A DNA stretch of 64,000 nt, taken from the NCBI GenBank assembly GCA_964572825.1, contig CAZNGS010000003.1, positions 1 through 64,000 of the forward strand, given 5' to 3'. The position numbers and the translations under genes are program-made. Shown here piece by piece: positions 8,281-16,700 of this stretch. Source of the stretch: CAYVBE01 sp964572825. GTDB lineage: Bacteria; Planctomycetota; Brocadiia; SM23-32. Position 1 is the stretch's first letter; the number at the start of each line of letters is the position of its first letter. The notes below the pieces were generated by a model. The model searched no databases. It was not told the origin of the DNA and saw nothing but the letters and a program-made list of their open reading frames with translations.

Positions 8281-9558
8281 ATGGGTTTCAAGATCGGCGT
8301 TTGCGGGATGGGCAACTTCGGGCCGCGCTTTGTGCCTCTGTTCAAGGCGCACCCGTTGGTCGACGAGGTGGTACTGGCCGACCTGATGGAGGACCGGGTG
8401 CGCGAGGTGGCCGGTGAGCACGGCATTGAGCGGACCTGCGGATCGCTTGAGGACCTCTTGAAGACCGATGTCGACGCGGTCGGCATCTTCACCCAGCGTT
8501 GGATGCACGGACCCCAGGCCGTGCAGGCGCTGAAGGCCGGCAAGCACGTCTACAGCGCCGTGCCGGCGGCCGTGAAGCTGGAGGATCTGGGCGAGCTGGT
8601 CCAGACGGTCGAGGAGACGGGCCTGCTCTACATGCTCGGGGAGACCAGCTACTACCGGCCCCAGACCATCTGGTGCCGGGAGCGGTTCGTCCGGGGGGAC
8701 TTCGGACGTTTCGTTTACGGGGAGGGCCAGTACCACCACGACATGAGCGGGTTCTACCGCTTCTACATGTACAGCGGCGGGGATGACTGGAAGAAGACCG
8801 CCAGCTATCCGCCCATGCTCTACCCCACCCACTCGGTCAGCCACGTGCTGGGCGTCACCTTCAGCCGCATGACGGAGGTCTGCTGCTACGGCTTTCGCGA
8901 CACCCATCCGGACGGCGTGTTCGATCCGGAACTCAGCCTCTGGGGCAACCCGTACAGCGACGAAACGGGCCTGTTCCGAACGGCGGACGGCGGCATGGCC
9001 CGGATCAACGAGTTCCGCCGTACCGGCGCGCGCGAAAGCCGGCAGAGCATCATCGGCACCATCGCCGCTTACGAGGAACAGCCGGGCTCGGCGGTCTGGA
9101 CGGGGATCAAGTACCCCGACGACTACACCGAGGGCGGCATCGACTACGCCAACGCGCACAGGCAGCGGCGCTACGCGAAGGAGGACGTCAGCGACCTGCG
9201 CGATACCAGCGGCGTGGAGATTACGGAACAGAACCTGGGCAACCTGCCGCACGAGTACCTGGGCAAGGAACACAAGGGTGTCTCCTACGCCCATCCGGTG
9301 GAGCGGCTGCCCAAGGAGTTCGTGGGCATGGAGAACGGGCATGCCGGATCGCACCAGTTTCTGGTGCAGGATTTCGTCGAGGCCCTCGACACCGGCAAGC
9401 TGCCGCCCAACAATGTCTGGCTGGCGGCGCGTTACAACGCCCCCGGCATCGTGGCGCACGCGTCAGCCATGCGCGACGGCGAAGTGCTGAAGATACCCGA
9501 CTACGGGACGCCGCCGGACGACGCCGAATTGATGGATGAGACGGCGGCGCTGCGCTGA
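8281..9558 (+). CDS. Gfo/Idh/MocA-family oxidoreductase (paralog 2)
   Basis: A 425-residue oxidoreductase closely related to the product of 2333-3694. The Rossmann motif is VCGMGNFGPRF and the cofactor loop AGKHVYSAVPA, again without the family's EKP lysine. Two ATGs occur in tandem (8278 and 8281); I use the second because it reproduces the MGFK start of the paralog and sits at good distance from GGGGTGG. Two diverged copies in one operon suggest successive or alternative steps on related sugars. The gap to the GH3 gene is 48 bases. Confidence 0.87.
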   Translation: MGFKIGVCGMGNFGPRFVPLFKAHPLVDEVVLADLMEDRVREVAGEHGIERTCGSLEDLLKTDVDAVGIFTQRWMHGPQAVQALKAGKHVYSAVPAAVKLEDLGELVQTVEETGLLYMLGETSYYRPQTIWCRERFVRGDFGRFVYGEGQYHHDMSGFYRFYMYSGGDDWKKTASYPPMLYPTHSVSHVLGVTFSRMTEVCCYGFRDTHPDGVFDPELSLWGNPYSDETGLFRTADGGMARINEFRRTGARESRQSIIGTIAAYEEQPGSAVWTGIKYPDDYTEGGIDYANAHRQRRYAKEDVSDLRDTSGVEITEQNLGNLPHEYLGKEHKGVSYAHPVERLPKEFVGMENGHAGSHQFLVQDFVEALDTGKLPPNNVWLAARYNAPGIVAHASAMRDGEVLKIPDYGTPPDDAELMDETAALR

Positions 9559-9606
9559 CGGGCCGCTGCCCGCCGAGACGTTGACATAAACTGCGAGGAG
9601 AGAAAC

Positions 9607-12090
9607 GTGTTCAGCGAGTACGAGCATTTCACGCCGCCGGGTCAGGAAGTGGAACGGCGGGTTGACGATCTGTTGGAGAAGATGACCCTGGCTGAGAAGA
9701 TCGACCTGCTGGGTATGGAGGGGGCCGCCGTCCGCGCCATCGAGTCGGTCGGCCTTCCACGCCTGGTTGCCTCCGACGGCCCGGTGGGAGTCACCCGCAG
9801 CGTAGGGTTTGGCGAGGGCAAATCGGGCTCCACGGCCTATCCGGCCACCATTGCGCTGGCCGCCGCCTGGGACGAGGATCTGGCCTATGCCTATGGCGAG
9901 TCCGTGGGCCGGGACGCCCGCGCCCGCGGCGTGCACATCATGCTGGGGCCGGGCTGCAACACCTACCGTTCGCCGCTGTGCAGCCGCAACTTCGAATATG
10001 TGGGTGAGGACCCCTGCCTCGCCGGGCGAACCGTGGCCGCCTGCGTGCGCGGATGCCAGGACCAGGGCGTCGGCGTCACCGTGAAGCACTACGCGCTGAA
10101 CAACCAGGAGTATGACCGCTACTTTGTGGGCTCCGACGCAGACGAGCGTACGATGCGGGAGATCTACCTTGCTCCCTTCCGCGCCGCCGTGCAGGAGGGC
10201 GGCGCCTGCGGCATCATGTCCGCCTACAACCGCGTCAACGGCGTCTACTGCAGCCAGAACCATCACCTGCTCCAAGACATTCTCAAAGGCGATTGGGGGT
10301 TCGACGGTTTCGTGATGTCGGACGCGGTCTCCACCCACGACGGGCCCCGGGCCGCCAACGCCGGCCTCGACCTGGAGCTGCCCGGCGGCGAGTTCATGAC
10401 CGTCGACAAGCTCCTGCCCGCCATGCTGGACGGTCGGTTGCAGGAGGAGGTCATTGACCAGAAGGTGCGCCGTCTCCTGAGGACCGCCGTCTGCTTCGGA
10501 TGGATGAGCCGCGAGCAGAGAGACGAGTCCATACCCCTCGAAGACGAACGGAGCGCGCAGGTGGCCCTGCGCACGGCCCGCGAGGGTTCGGTGCTTTTGC
10601 GCAACGAAAGAGGGATGCTGCCGCTGGAGCCGTCCGCGCTCCAGAAGATCGCCGTAATCGGCCCCTCGGCGCATCCCGCCGTTACCGGCGGCGGGGGCTC
10701 GTCTTACGTAAGACCGTGGCGCAGCGTGAGCATCCTGGACGGCATCCGGGAGGCCGCCGGGGATACGGAGGTGCTGTTCGCCAGGGGGTGCGACCCGTGG
10801 CGCAGCCACCAGGCCTACGACAACTCCGTCTTCCGCACGCCGGACGACGAGCCGGGACTGCTTGGTCGTTACTACAACGATCGCGACTTCAGGGGCGGGC
10901 CCGTGGCCGAGCGGGTCGACAACCCGATGAATCTGTTCTGGATGCGCAGCCTGCCCGTCGAGGGTCTCCACAAGGACAATCACGCCATCCGCTGGACCGG
11001 TTACCTTACCCCCAAGAAAGGCGGCGAGCACGTTTTCTACGTGTCTGGAGGCGACGGGGAGTACAGCGTGCGGATCGGCGACGAACTCCTGTTCGACACC
11101 TGGGGCCGGGGCCATCGAGGGCCGCAGCGCCGTCGCATGGAGCTGGAGGCCGGGCGGGACTACGAGGTGGTCGCCGAATACCGCCCCGTGTGGCGCTTCG
11201 AGTGGTTCCAGTTCGGCTGGGAGCACGAGGACGCCGTGTGGCCGCAACGGGACAGGGCGCTGGAGATTGCCCGGACGGCCGACGCGGTTATCTTCTGCGG
11301 CGGACATTCACGCCAGAGCGAGGGCGAGAACTTCGACCGTACCTTCGCCATGCCCCCGGAGGCCGAGCAACTCCTGCTGGAAGTGCTGGACGCGAACCCG
11401 AACACAGTGGTCGTGCTGACCGGCGGCGGCAACATCGACGTGCGCCGCTGGCTGGACCGCACCCGGGCCGTGCTCCATGCCTGGTACCCCGGCCAGGAGG
11501 GCGGCACCGCCGTCGCCGACATCCTGTTCGGCAAGGTCAATCCCTCCGGCAGGCTGCCGGTCACGTTCGAGAAGGCCTGGGAAGACCGTTCCTCCTTCGG
11601 CTGCTACCACGATGCGGACGGGGACGGGCGCGTCTTCTATGGCGACGGCGTCTTTTGCGGCTATCGGCACGCGGACCGTTACGGCATCGAGCCGGCGTTT
11701 CCCTTCGGCTTCGGCCTCAGCTACACCACCTTCGAGTACGAGAACCTGCGGCTCAGCGCCGACACGATGGAGCCGGGGGGACGGCTCACCGTGGCCTGCG
11801 ACATCGTCAATACGGGAGAACGCGCCGGGGCCGAGGTGGTGCAGCTCTACCTCCACGACGAGCGCTGTTCCGTGGGTCGGCCCGTAAAGGAGCTTAAAGG
11901 GTACGCGAAGGCCCGGCTCGAGCCGGGCGAGCGGAAAACCGTGCAGATCACCATCGGCGAAGACGCGCTGAAGTTCTACCACCCCGAACGCGAAGAGTGG
12001 CTCGCGGAACCGGGCGCCTTCCAGGTGCTGGTCGGCGCGTCCGCAGCGGACATCCGGCTGCGGGGCAGATTCGAGTTTACAGGCGAATGA
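9607..12090 (+). CDS. Glycoside hydrolase family 3 with inserted PA14 domain (beta-glycosidase)
   Basis: An 827-residue GH3 enzyme. The (beta/alpha)8 domain is at the N-terminus, with the nucleophile region GFVMSDAVSTHD (Asp about 239). A PA14 carbohydrate-binding domain is inserted at about residues 415-550 (begins near GLLGRYYNDRDFRGG), followed by the rest of the GH3 C-terminal domain and a fibronectin-III-like end (ELKGYAKARLEPGE). PA14 insertion is known in beta-glucosidases and changes specificity. It starts at GTG with GCGAGGAG upstream. There is no signal peptide, so it probably cleaves oligosaccharides in the cytoplasm. It is the only glycosidase with a clear family assignment in this operon; the ADP-ribosylglycohydrolase-family gene may be a second. 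Confidence 0.93.
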   Translation: MFSEYEHFTPPGQEVERRVDDLLEKMTLAEKIDLLGMEGAAVRAIESVGLPRLVASDGPVGVTRSVGFGEGKSGSTAYPATIALAAAWDEDLAYAYGESVGRDARARGVHIMLGPGCNTYRSPLCSRNFEYVGEDPCLAGRTVAACVRGCQDQGVGVTVKHYALNNQEYDRYFVGSDADERTMREIYLAPFRAAVQEGGACGIMSAYNRVNGVYCSQNHHLLQDILKGDWGFDGFVMSDAVSTHDGPRAANAGLDLELPGGEFMTVDKLLPAMLDGRLQEEVIDQKVRRLLRTAVCFGWMSREQRDESIPLEDERSAQVALRTAREGSVLLRNERGMLPLEPSALQKIAVIGPSAHPAVTGGGGSSYVRPWRSVSILDGIREAAGDTEVLFARGCDPWRSHQAYDNSVFRTPDDEPGLLGRYYNDRDFRGGPVAERVDNPMNLFWMRSLPVEGLHKDNHAIRWTGYLTPKKGGEHVFYVSGGDGEYSVRIGDELLFDTWGRGHRGPQRRRMELEAGRDYEVVAEYRPVWRFEWFQFGWEHEDAVWPQRDRALEIARTADAVIFCGGHSRQSEGENFDRTFAMPPEAEQLLLEVLDANPNTVVVLTGGGNIDVRRWLDRTRAVLHAWYPGQEGGTAVADILFGKVNPSGRLPVTFEKAWEDRSSFGCYHDADGDGRVFYGDGVFCGYRHADRYGIEPAFPFGFGLSYTTFEYENLRLSADTMEPGGRLTVACDIVNTGERAGAEVVQLYLHDERCSVGRPVKELKGYAKARLEPGERKTVQITIGEDALKFYHPEREEWLAEPGAFQVLVGASAADIRLRGRFEFTGE

Positions 12091-12118
12091 GAAGATTCGA
12101 ATGCAAAGGAACACGCCA

Positions 12119-13531
12119 ATGGCGGAAGAGCGACCGAACATACTGTTGCTCATGACGGATCAGCAGCGCGGAGACTGCCTCGGCATCGAGGGCCACCCCG
12201 TGTTGCAAACCCCCTACCTGGACCATGTCGCGGCATCCGGCGTGCGGTTCTCCAATGCCTACACCGCATGCCCCGTCTGCATCCCCGCCCGGCGAACGCT
12301 GATGACGGGCCGCCGCCCCGCCTCCCACGGGGTGATGATGAACTACAACACCCACCTGGACGGCCCCACGTTGCCCGGCGTGCTGTCGCGGGCCGGCTAC
12401 CAGACTCACCTGGTGGGCAAGCTCCACCTGTGGCCGTTGCGCAAGCTGTACGGCTTCGACAGCGCGGTCTGGTCCGACGGCATCGAGCGGACCCCGCCGG
12501 ACGACTACGAGCGGTTCCTGCAGCGCTCCGGGGTCGACATCCGCCGCCCGGTGCATTCCCACGGTATGAACATCAACGGCTATCCGGTGCGTTCATGGCA
12601 CCTCGATGAACGGCTACACTTCAGCAACTGGTGCGCGGACGGAGCCCTGGACTTCCTGGAGCGTCGAGACCCCACGGTGCCGTTCTTCTTGAAGGTGAGC
12701 TTCCTTCACCCGCACGAGCCCTGCACGCCCCCGGAGTTCTTCTACAACCGATACATGGGCATGGACCTGCCCGAGCCGTACGTCGGGGACTGGGCACGCG
12801 TGTACGACGATCCCCGGCGGGGCACGCCCATCGCGCCCTGGCGGCTCTGCCTGGAGCCCCGGCTGATGAAGCAGTATCGCGCCGGCTACTACGGCTGCAT
12901 CGATCACATCGACAGCCAGGTGGGTCGCATCCTGAACGCCCTGCCGGGCAACACCATCGTCGTTTTCGTCTCCGACCATGGCGACATGCTGGGCGACCAC
13001 CAGTGGCTGCGCAAGCGCAGCGCCTACGAGCCGTCGGCCCGCATTCCCATGCTGATGAAGTTTCCGCAATCCATGGGGCTGCAGCAGGAGCGGGTGTTCG
13101 ACCAGCCGGCTGAACTGATGGACGTGATGCCCACGCTCCTGGAGGCCGCGGGGGCGGACATCCCCGATACGGTCGAGGGAAGCAGCGTGCTGCCCCTTTT
13201 GCGCGGGGAGGCCGATTGGCGCGACTATCTGCACGGCGAATGTGCCGAGGTTCCCACGCTCAACAGTGGCATGCAGTACGTGACGGACGGCCGGCGCAAG
13301 TACATCTGGTACCCCGGTCGGGGCGAAGAGCAGTTCTTCGACCTGGTGGACGACCCGCAGGAGATGGTAAACCTGGCCGGCGAAGCGGCGTGGGAGGACG
13401 AGATAGACCTCTGGCGACAGAGACTGGTCCGAGAGCTGGACGGCCGGCCGGAGGGGTTCGTCCGCGACGGCGAACTGGTCGAGCTGGACGGCACCACGGC
13501 CCGGCACATGCCGGGATACGAACAGTCATAG
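12119..13531 (+). CDS. Sulfatase, formylglycine-dependent, no signal peptide
   Basis: A 470-residue sulfatase. LLLMTDQQRGDCLG at the N-terminus and FVSDHGDMLGDHQW near the middle are the metal-site motifs; the maturation motif is CIPAR with the target cysteine at about 54. I prefer the ATG at 12119 over the in-frame ATG at 12101, because it places the conserved RPNILLLMTDQQR segment at the usual distance from the N-terminus. No export signal is present. It follows the GH3 gene after 28 bases and precedes the last sulfatase gene by 16. Confidence 0.91.
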   Translation: MAEERPNILLLMTDQQRGDCLGIEGHPVLQTPYLDHVAASGVRFSNAYTACPVCIPARRTLMTGRRPASHGVMMNYNTHLDGPTLPGVLSRAGYQTHLVGKLHLWPLRKLYGFDSAVWSDGIERTPPDDYERFLQRSGVDIRRPVHSHGMNINGYPVRSWHLDERLHFSNWCADGALDFLERRDPTVPFFLKVSFLHPHEPCTPPEFFYNRYMGMDLPEPYVGDWARVYDDPRRGTPIAPWRLCLEPRLMKQYRAGYYGCIDHIDSQVGRILNALPGNTIVVFVSDHGDMLGDHQWLRKRSAYEPSARIPMLMKFPQSMGLQQERVFDQPAELMDVMPTLLEAAGADIPDTVEGSSVLPLLRGEADWRDYLHGECAEVPTLNSGMQYVTDGRRKYIWYPGRGEEQFFDLVDDPQEMVNLAGEAAWEDEIDLWRQRLVRELDGRPEGFVRDGELVELDGTTARHMPGYEQS

Positions 13532-13547
13532 CAGGAGCCTGCGAGCA

Positions 13548-15038
13548 ATGAGCAAACGCCCCAACATCATTCTATTCAACGTGGAGCACTTCCGGGCCGA
13601 CGTGCTGGCTCACCTGGGCAATCCGGCTTCCTCGACCCCGAACCTGGACCGCATCGCCGAGACGGACGGTGTCTGCTTCCGCAGCGCTTTCTGCCAGAAC
13701 CCCGTCTGTACGCCCAGCCGCTGCTCCTTTATGACCGGCTGGTACCCCCACGTGCACGGCCACCGCACCATGCACCACATGCTCCACCCGCACGAGCCCT
13801 GCCTGCTGGAGACGCTCAAGAACGCCGGCTACTACGTCTGGTGGGCGGGCAGGAACGACCTGATCCCCGGCGATGCGTCCAGGGAGCCCTGCTGCCACGA
13901 GTACCACAGCGGGGAGGAATACAGCCCGCCCGACGGCCCGCCCCGCGCGGCGAAACCGGCCTTCCTGGGCAATCTGGCGAAAGAACTGCGCGGCGAGCCC
14001 GGCAGCGACACCTACTACTCCATGTTCGTGGGGGAGCTGGAGGCCGACCGGGACGGCCGGTACTTCGACTGGGATTGGGCCAACCTGCTGGCCGCCATCG
14101 ATCTGATACGGGACCCGCCCGAGGGCAGGCCGCTCTGTCTCTACATGGGCATGTCCCGCGCGGCGCCGCCGTTCGGCATCGAAGAGCCGTGGTACTCGCT
14201 CATCGATCGCTCGGAGCTGCCTCCCCGCACGCCGGCTCCGGAGAACTGGCAGAAGAAGCCGGCCATGATGCGCGGCACGTGGGAGCGGCGCAACATGCAG
14301 TCCTGGACCGAGGAGCAGTGGAACGAACTGCGCGCGACCTACTACGGAATGTGCGCGCGGCTCGATCACCAGTTCGGGCTGCTGATGGATGCCCTCAAAG
14401 AAGCCGGAATCTACGACGACACCGCCGCCTTCTTCTTCGCGGACCACGGGGTCTACGCCGGCAGCTACGGGATGGTGGAGAAGAGTCAGAACGTCTTCCC
14501 CGACTGCCTGACCAACGTGCCGCTCGTCGTGAAACCGCCAGCCTCGGCGGGAGCAGCCGCGGGTGTCCGCGACGCCCTGGCCGAGCTGATCGACATACCC
14601 GCCACCGTGGAAGCCTTGACCGGGGTCGAGCCGCCGCACACCCATTTCGGCAGGTCGCTGCTGCCGGTGCTGAGGGGTGAGACGGACGAGCACCGGGACG
14701 CCGTCTTCTGCGAGGGAGGACGCCTGAAGGGCGAGACTCACTGCAGCGAGGCCGAGGGCCTGAACAAGGAGAGTTTCTACTGGCCCAAGGTCAGCCTGCA
14801 GGTCAGCGAAGGCCCCGAGCACGGCAAGGCGCTGATGCTGCGCACCCGGGAGCTGAAATACGTCTATCGCCTCTACGAGACCGACGAACTTTACGACCTG
14901 CGGCGCGATCCCGGCGAGCTGGAAAACGTCATCGACGAGCCGCGGTATGCCTCCGAGGTGGCCGAGTTGAAGGAACGCATGCTGCGTTTCTTCGTGGAGA
15001 CCGGGGACGTGGTGCCGCACCAGCTCGACCCCCGCTGA
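13548..15038 (+). CDS. Sulfatase-family protein with altered N-terminal metal motif
   Basis: A 496-residue sulfatase-family protein ending the locus. The maturation motif is intact (CTPSR, cysteine at 54) and FFADHGVYAGSYG supplies the later metal ligands. The N-terminal strand reads IILFNVEHFRAD, where relatives have a T-D-Q-x-R-x-D pattern; the first metal-binding aspartate seems replaced by glutamate. It may still bind calcium, or the protein may act on a different ester. No signal peptide. The start ATG follows AGGAGCC and is 16 bases after the previous gene. Confidence 0.86.
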   Translation: MSKRPNIILFNVEHFRADVLAHLGNPASSTPNLDRIAETDGVCFRSAFCQNPVCTPSRCSFMTGWYPHVHGHRTMHHMLHPHEPCLLETLKNAGYYVWWAGRNDLIPGDASREPCCHEYHSGEEYSPPDGPPRAAKPAFLGNLAKELRGEPGSDTYYSMFVGELEADRDGRYFDWDWANLLAAIDLIRDPPEGRPLCLYMGMSRAAPPFGIEEPWYSLIDRSELPPRTPAPENWQKKPAMMRGTWERRNMQSWTEEQWNELRATYYGMCARLDHQFGLLMDALKEAGIYDDTAAFFFADHGVYAGSYGMVEKSQNVFPDCLTNVPLVVKPPASAGAAAGVRDALAELIDIPATVEALTGVEPPHTHFGRSLLPVLRGETDEHRDAVFCEGGRLKGETHCSEAEGLNKESFYWPKVSLQVSEGPEHGKALMLRTRELKYVYRLYETDELYDLRRDPGELENVIDEPRYASEVAELKERMLRFFVETGDVVPHQLDPR

Positions 15039-15123
15039 AGGCTGCCGGTTACCCGGCCACGTTGCGGCTCCATCCCGGACGGGGGAGCGTCCGCAGATTG
15101 ACGCAGCGCGCGGCGCCGGGAGC

Positions 15124-15152
15124 TTGACAAAGCGCGGCCCGGCGTGTACCAA
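15124..15152 (+). promoter_or_regulatory. Sigma-70-type promoter for the gcv operon
   Basis: A consensus TTGACA at 15124-15129, a 17-base spacer and TACCAA at 15147-15152. The start would be near 15159, leaving a leader of about 40 bases before the gcvT GTG, too short for a glycine riboswitch. The -10 element is weak. Confidence 0.42.
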
Positions 15153-15198
15153 TCTACTCTCGGGTTTCTCCCCGCTTTTACCTCCCCGGAAAGAGATT

Positions 15199-16302
15199 GT
15201 GCGCACGCCACTGTACCAGGAACACCGCCTTCTGGGCGCCCGCATGACGGAGTTCGCCGGATGGGAGATGCCGCTCAGCTATGGGGGCATCCTGGGGGAG
15301 CATGAGCAGACGCGACAGCGCGTCTCCGTCTTCGATACCTGCCACATGAGCGAGTTCCGCGTCGGCGGGCCGCGATCGGAGCAGGCGTTGCGCAGAACCC
15401 TGGCCTGCCGGATAGACGGCCTGGCCGTGGGACGCTGCCGTTACGGCTTCCTGCTGAACGAATCGGGCGGGGTCCTTGACGATCTGATCTGCTACCGGGT
15501 CAAGCGGGAGGAGTTCATGATCGTTGCCAACGCCGGCAGGCGGGAGGTGGACGCGGGCGTGTTGAAGGAGCGGATCGGCGAGGAAGCCATCTTCGAGGAT
15601 GTCTCGGATGAGACCGCCAAGATCGACCTGCAGGGGCCGGATGCCCCCCGGGCGCTCAGCCAACTCGCAGGCCCTGCCGTCCTGCAGCTGGCTTACTACG
15701 GCTGTGATCGCATGGGAGTCGCGGGAATCCACACACTGGTCAGCCGCACCGGCTACACGGGCGAGCTGGGCTATGAGCTGTATCTCCCCGCCGACCGCGT
15801 GCAGGAGCTCTGGCAGGGACTGCTCGACGTAGGGGGCGTCCAGCCGGCCGGGCTGGGCGCGAGGGATACGTTGCGACTGGAGATGGGGTATCCTCTTTAC
15901 GGCCACGAGCTGGACGAATCGACGACGCCGGTCGAGGCGGGATACGCGAAGATGTTGCCCGCGCATGGTGAATACCCGGGGGCGCAGGCCGTGTGTGCCC
16001 GGGTTGCCCAGGGAGTGTCGCGGCGGCTGGTGGGGGTTCGTTTCGACGGACGCCGTGCCGCCCGTCCGGGAGACGCACTGACGGTTGATGGTGAAGATGC
16101 GGGACGTGTGACCAGCGGGTGTTTCGGTCCCTCCGTGGGGCGTGCTATCGCCCTGGGTTACGTGAGCGCGGAAATGGACCGGCCGGGCCAGGAAGTCGCA
16201 GCCACCATTCGGGATGCGGAACTGCCCGGCGAAATCGTGGAACTGCCGTTCTACCGGGACGGAACCGCGCGGTTGGAGATAACGAGCAAGGAGAAAAGAT
16301 GA
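15199..16302 (+). CDS. gcvT: Aminomethyltransferase (glycine cleavage T protein)
   Basis: A 367-residue T protein, which moves the methylene group from aminomethyl-lipoyl GcvH to tetrahydrofolate and releases ammonia. Diagnostic stretches are GWEMPLSYGGILGEHEQTR, SVFDTCHMSEF, the SRTGYTGELGYELY folate-site motif and GARDTLRLEMGYPLYGHEL. I start at the GTG at 15199, preceded by GGAAAGAG, since this gives the usual N-terminus (RTPLYQEHRLLGARMTEFAGW). Length is normal for the family. Its stop overlaps the gcvH ATG by four bases (ATGA), so translation is probably coupled. Confidence 0.95.
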   Translation: MRTPLYQEHRLLGARMTEFAGWEMPLSYGGILGEHEQTRQRVSVFDTCHMSEFRVGGPRSEQALRRTLACRIDGLAVGRCRYGFLLNESGGVLDDLICYRVKREEFMIVANAGRREVDAGVLKERIGEEAIFEDVSDETAKIDLQGPDAPRALSQLAGPAVLQLAYYGCDRMGVAGIHTLVSRTGYTGELGYELYLPADRVQELWQGLLDVGGVQPAGLGARDTLRLEMGYPLYGHELDESTTPVEAGYAKMLPAHGEYPGAQAVCARVAQGVSRRLVGVRFDGRRAARPGDALTVDGEDAGRVTSGCFGPSVGRAIALGYVSAEMDRPGQEVAATIRDAELPGEIVELPFYRDGTARLEITSKEKR

Positions 16303-16691
16303 ACACGATTCCGGACGATTGCCTTTACACCGAGCAGCATGAGTGGATCCGCGTCGAGGGAGGACGCGGCGTGGTGGGAATCACCCGCTACGCCGCCGAG
16401 GAGCTGGGAGACGTTACCTACGTCGAGCTGCCTTCGGAAGGAGAACGAGTCGCGGAGGGCGAGCCCCTGGGGCTGGTGGAGTCCGTGAAGGCTGTCAGCG
16501 ACATCTACGCCCCGGCCAGCGGGACCGTGGTGGAAGTCAACGAGCTCCTGGCGGACGAGCCCGGGCTGGTCAACGAGAGCCCTTACGGCGAGGGATGGAT
16601 GTGCGCCGTGGAGCTCTCCGACGAGACGGAGCTGGAGGGGCTGCTGTCGCCGGAAGACTACGCCGAATTGCTCGAGGAACTGGGCGAGTGA
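16299..16691 (+). CDS. gcvH: Glycine cleavage system H protein
   Basis: A 130-residue lipoyl carrier that shuttles the aminomethyl group between the P, T and L proteins. The lipoylated lysine is Lys64 in GLVESVKAVSDIYAP. The start TEQHEWIRVEGG and the end LSPEDYAELLEEL are typical. It overlaps gcvT by four bases and is followed by gcvPA after nine. The lipoate ligase at 19522-20253 is the likely source of its cofactor. Confidence 0.96.
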   Translation: MNTIPDDCLYTEQHEWIRVEGGRGVVGITRYAAEELGDVTYVELPSEGERVAEGEPLGLVESVKAVSDIYAPASGTVVEVNELLADEPGLVNESPYGEGWMCAVELSDETELEGLLSPEDYAELLEELGE

Positions 16692-16700
16692 GGGGCCGCG

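Noticed and set aside
15039..15198. Possible glycine riboswitch before gcvT
   Set aside because: The promoter-like pair at 15124-15152 leaves only about 40 bases of leader, and no conserved glycine-aptamer segments are visible.
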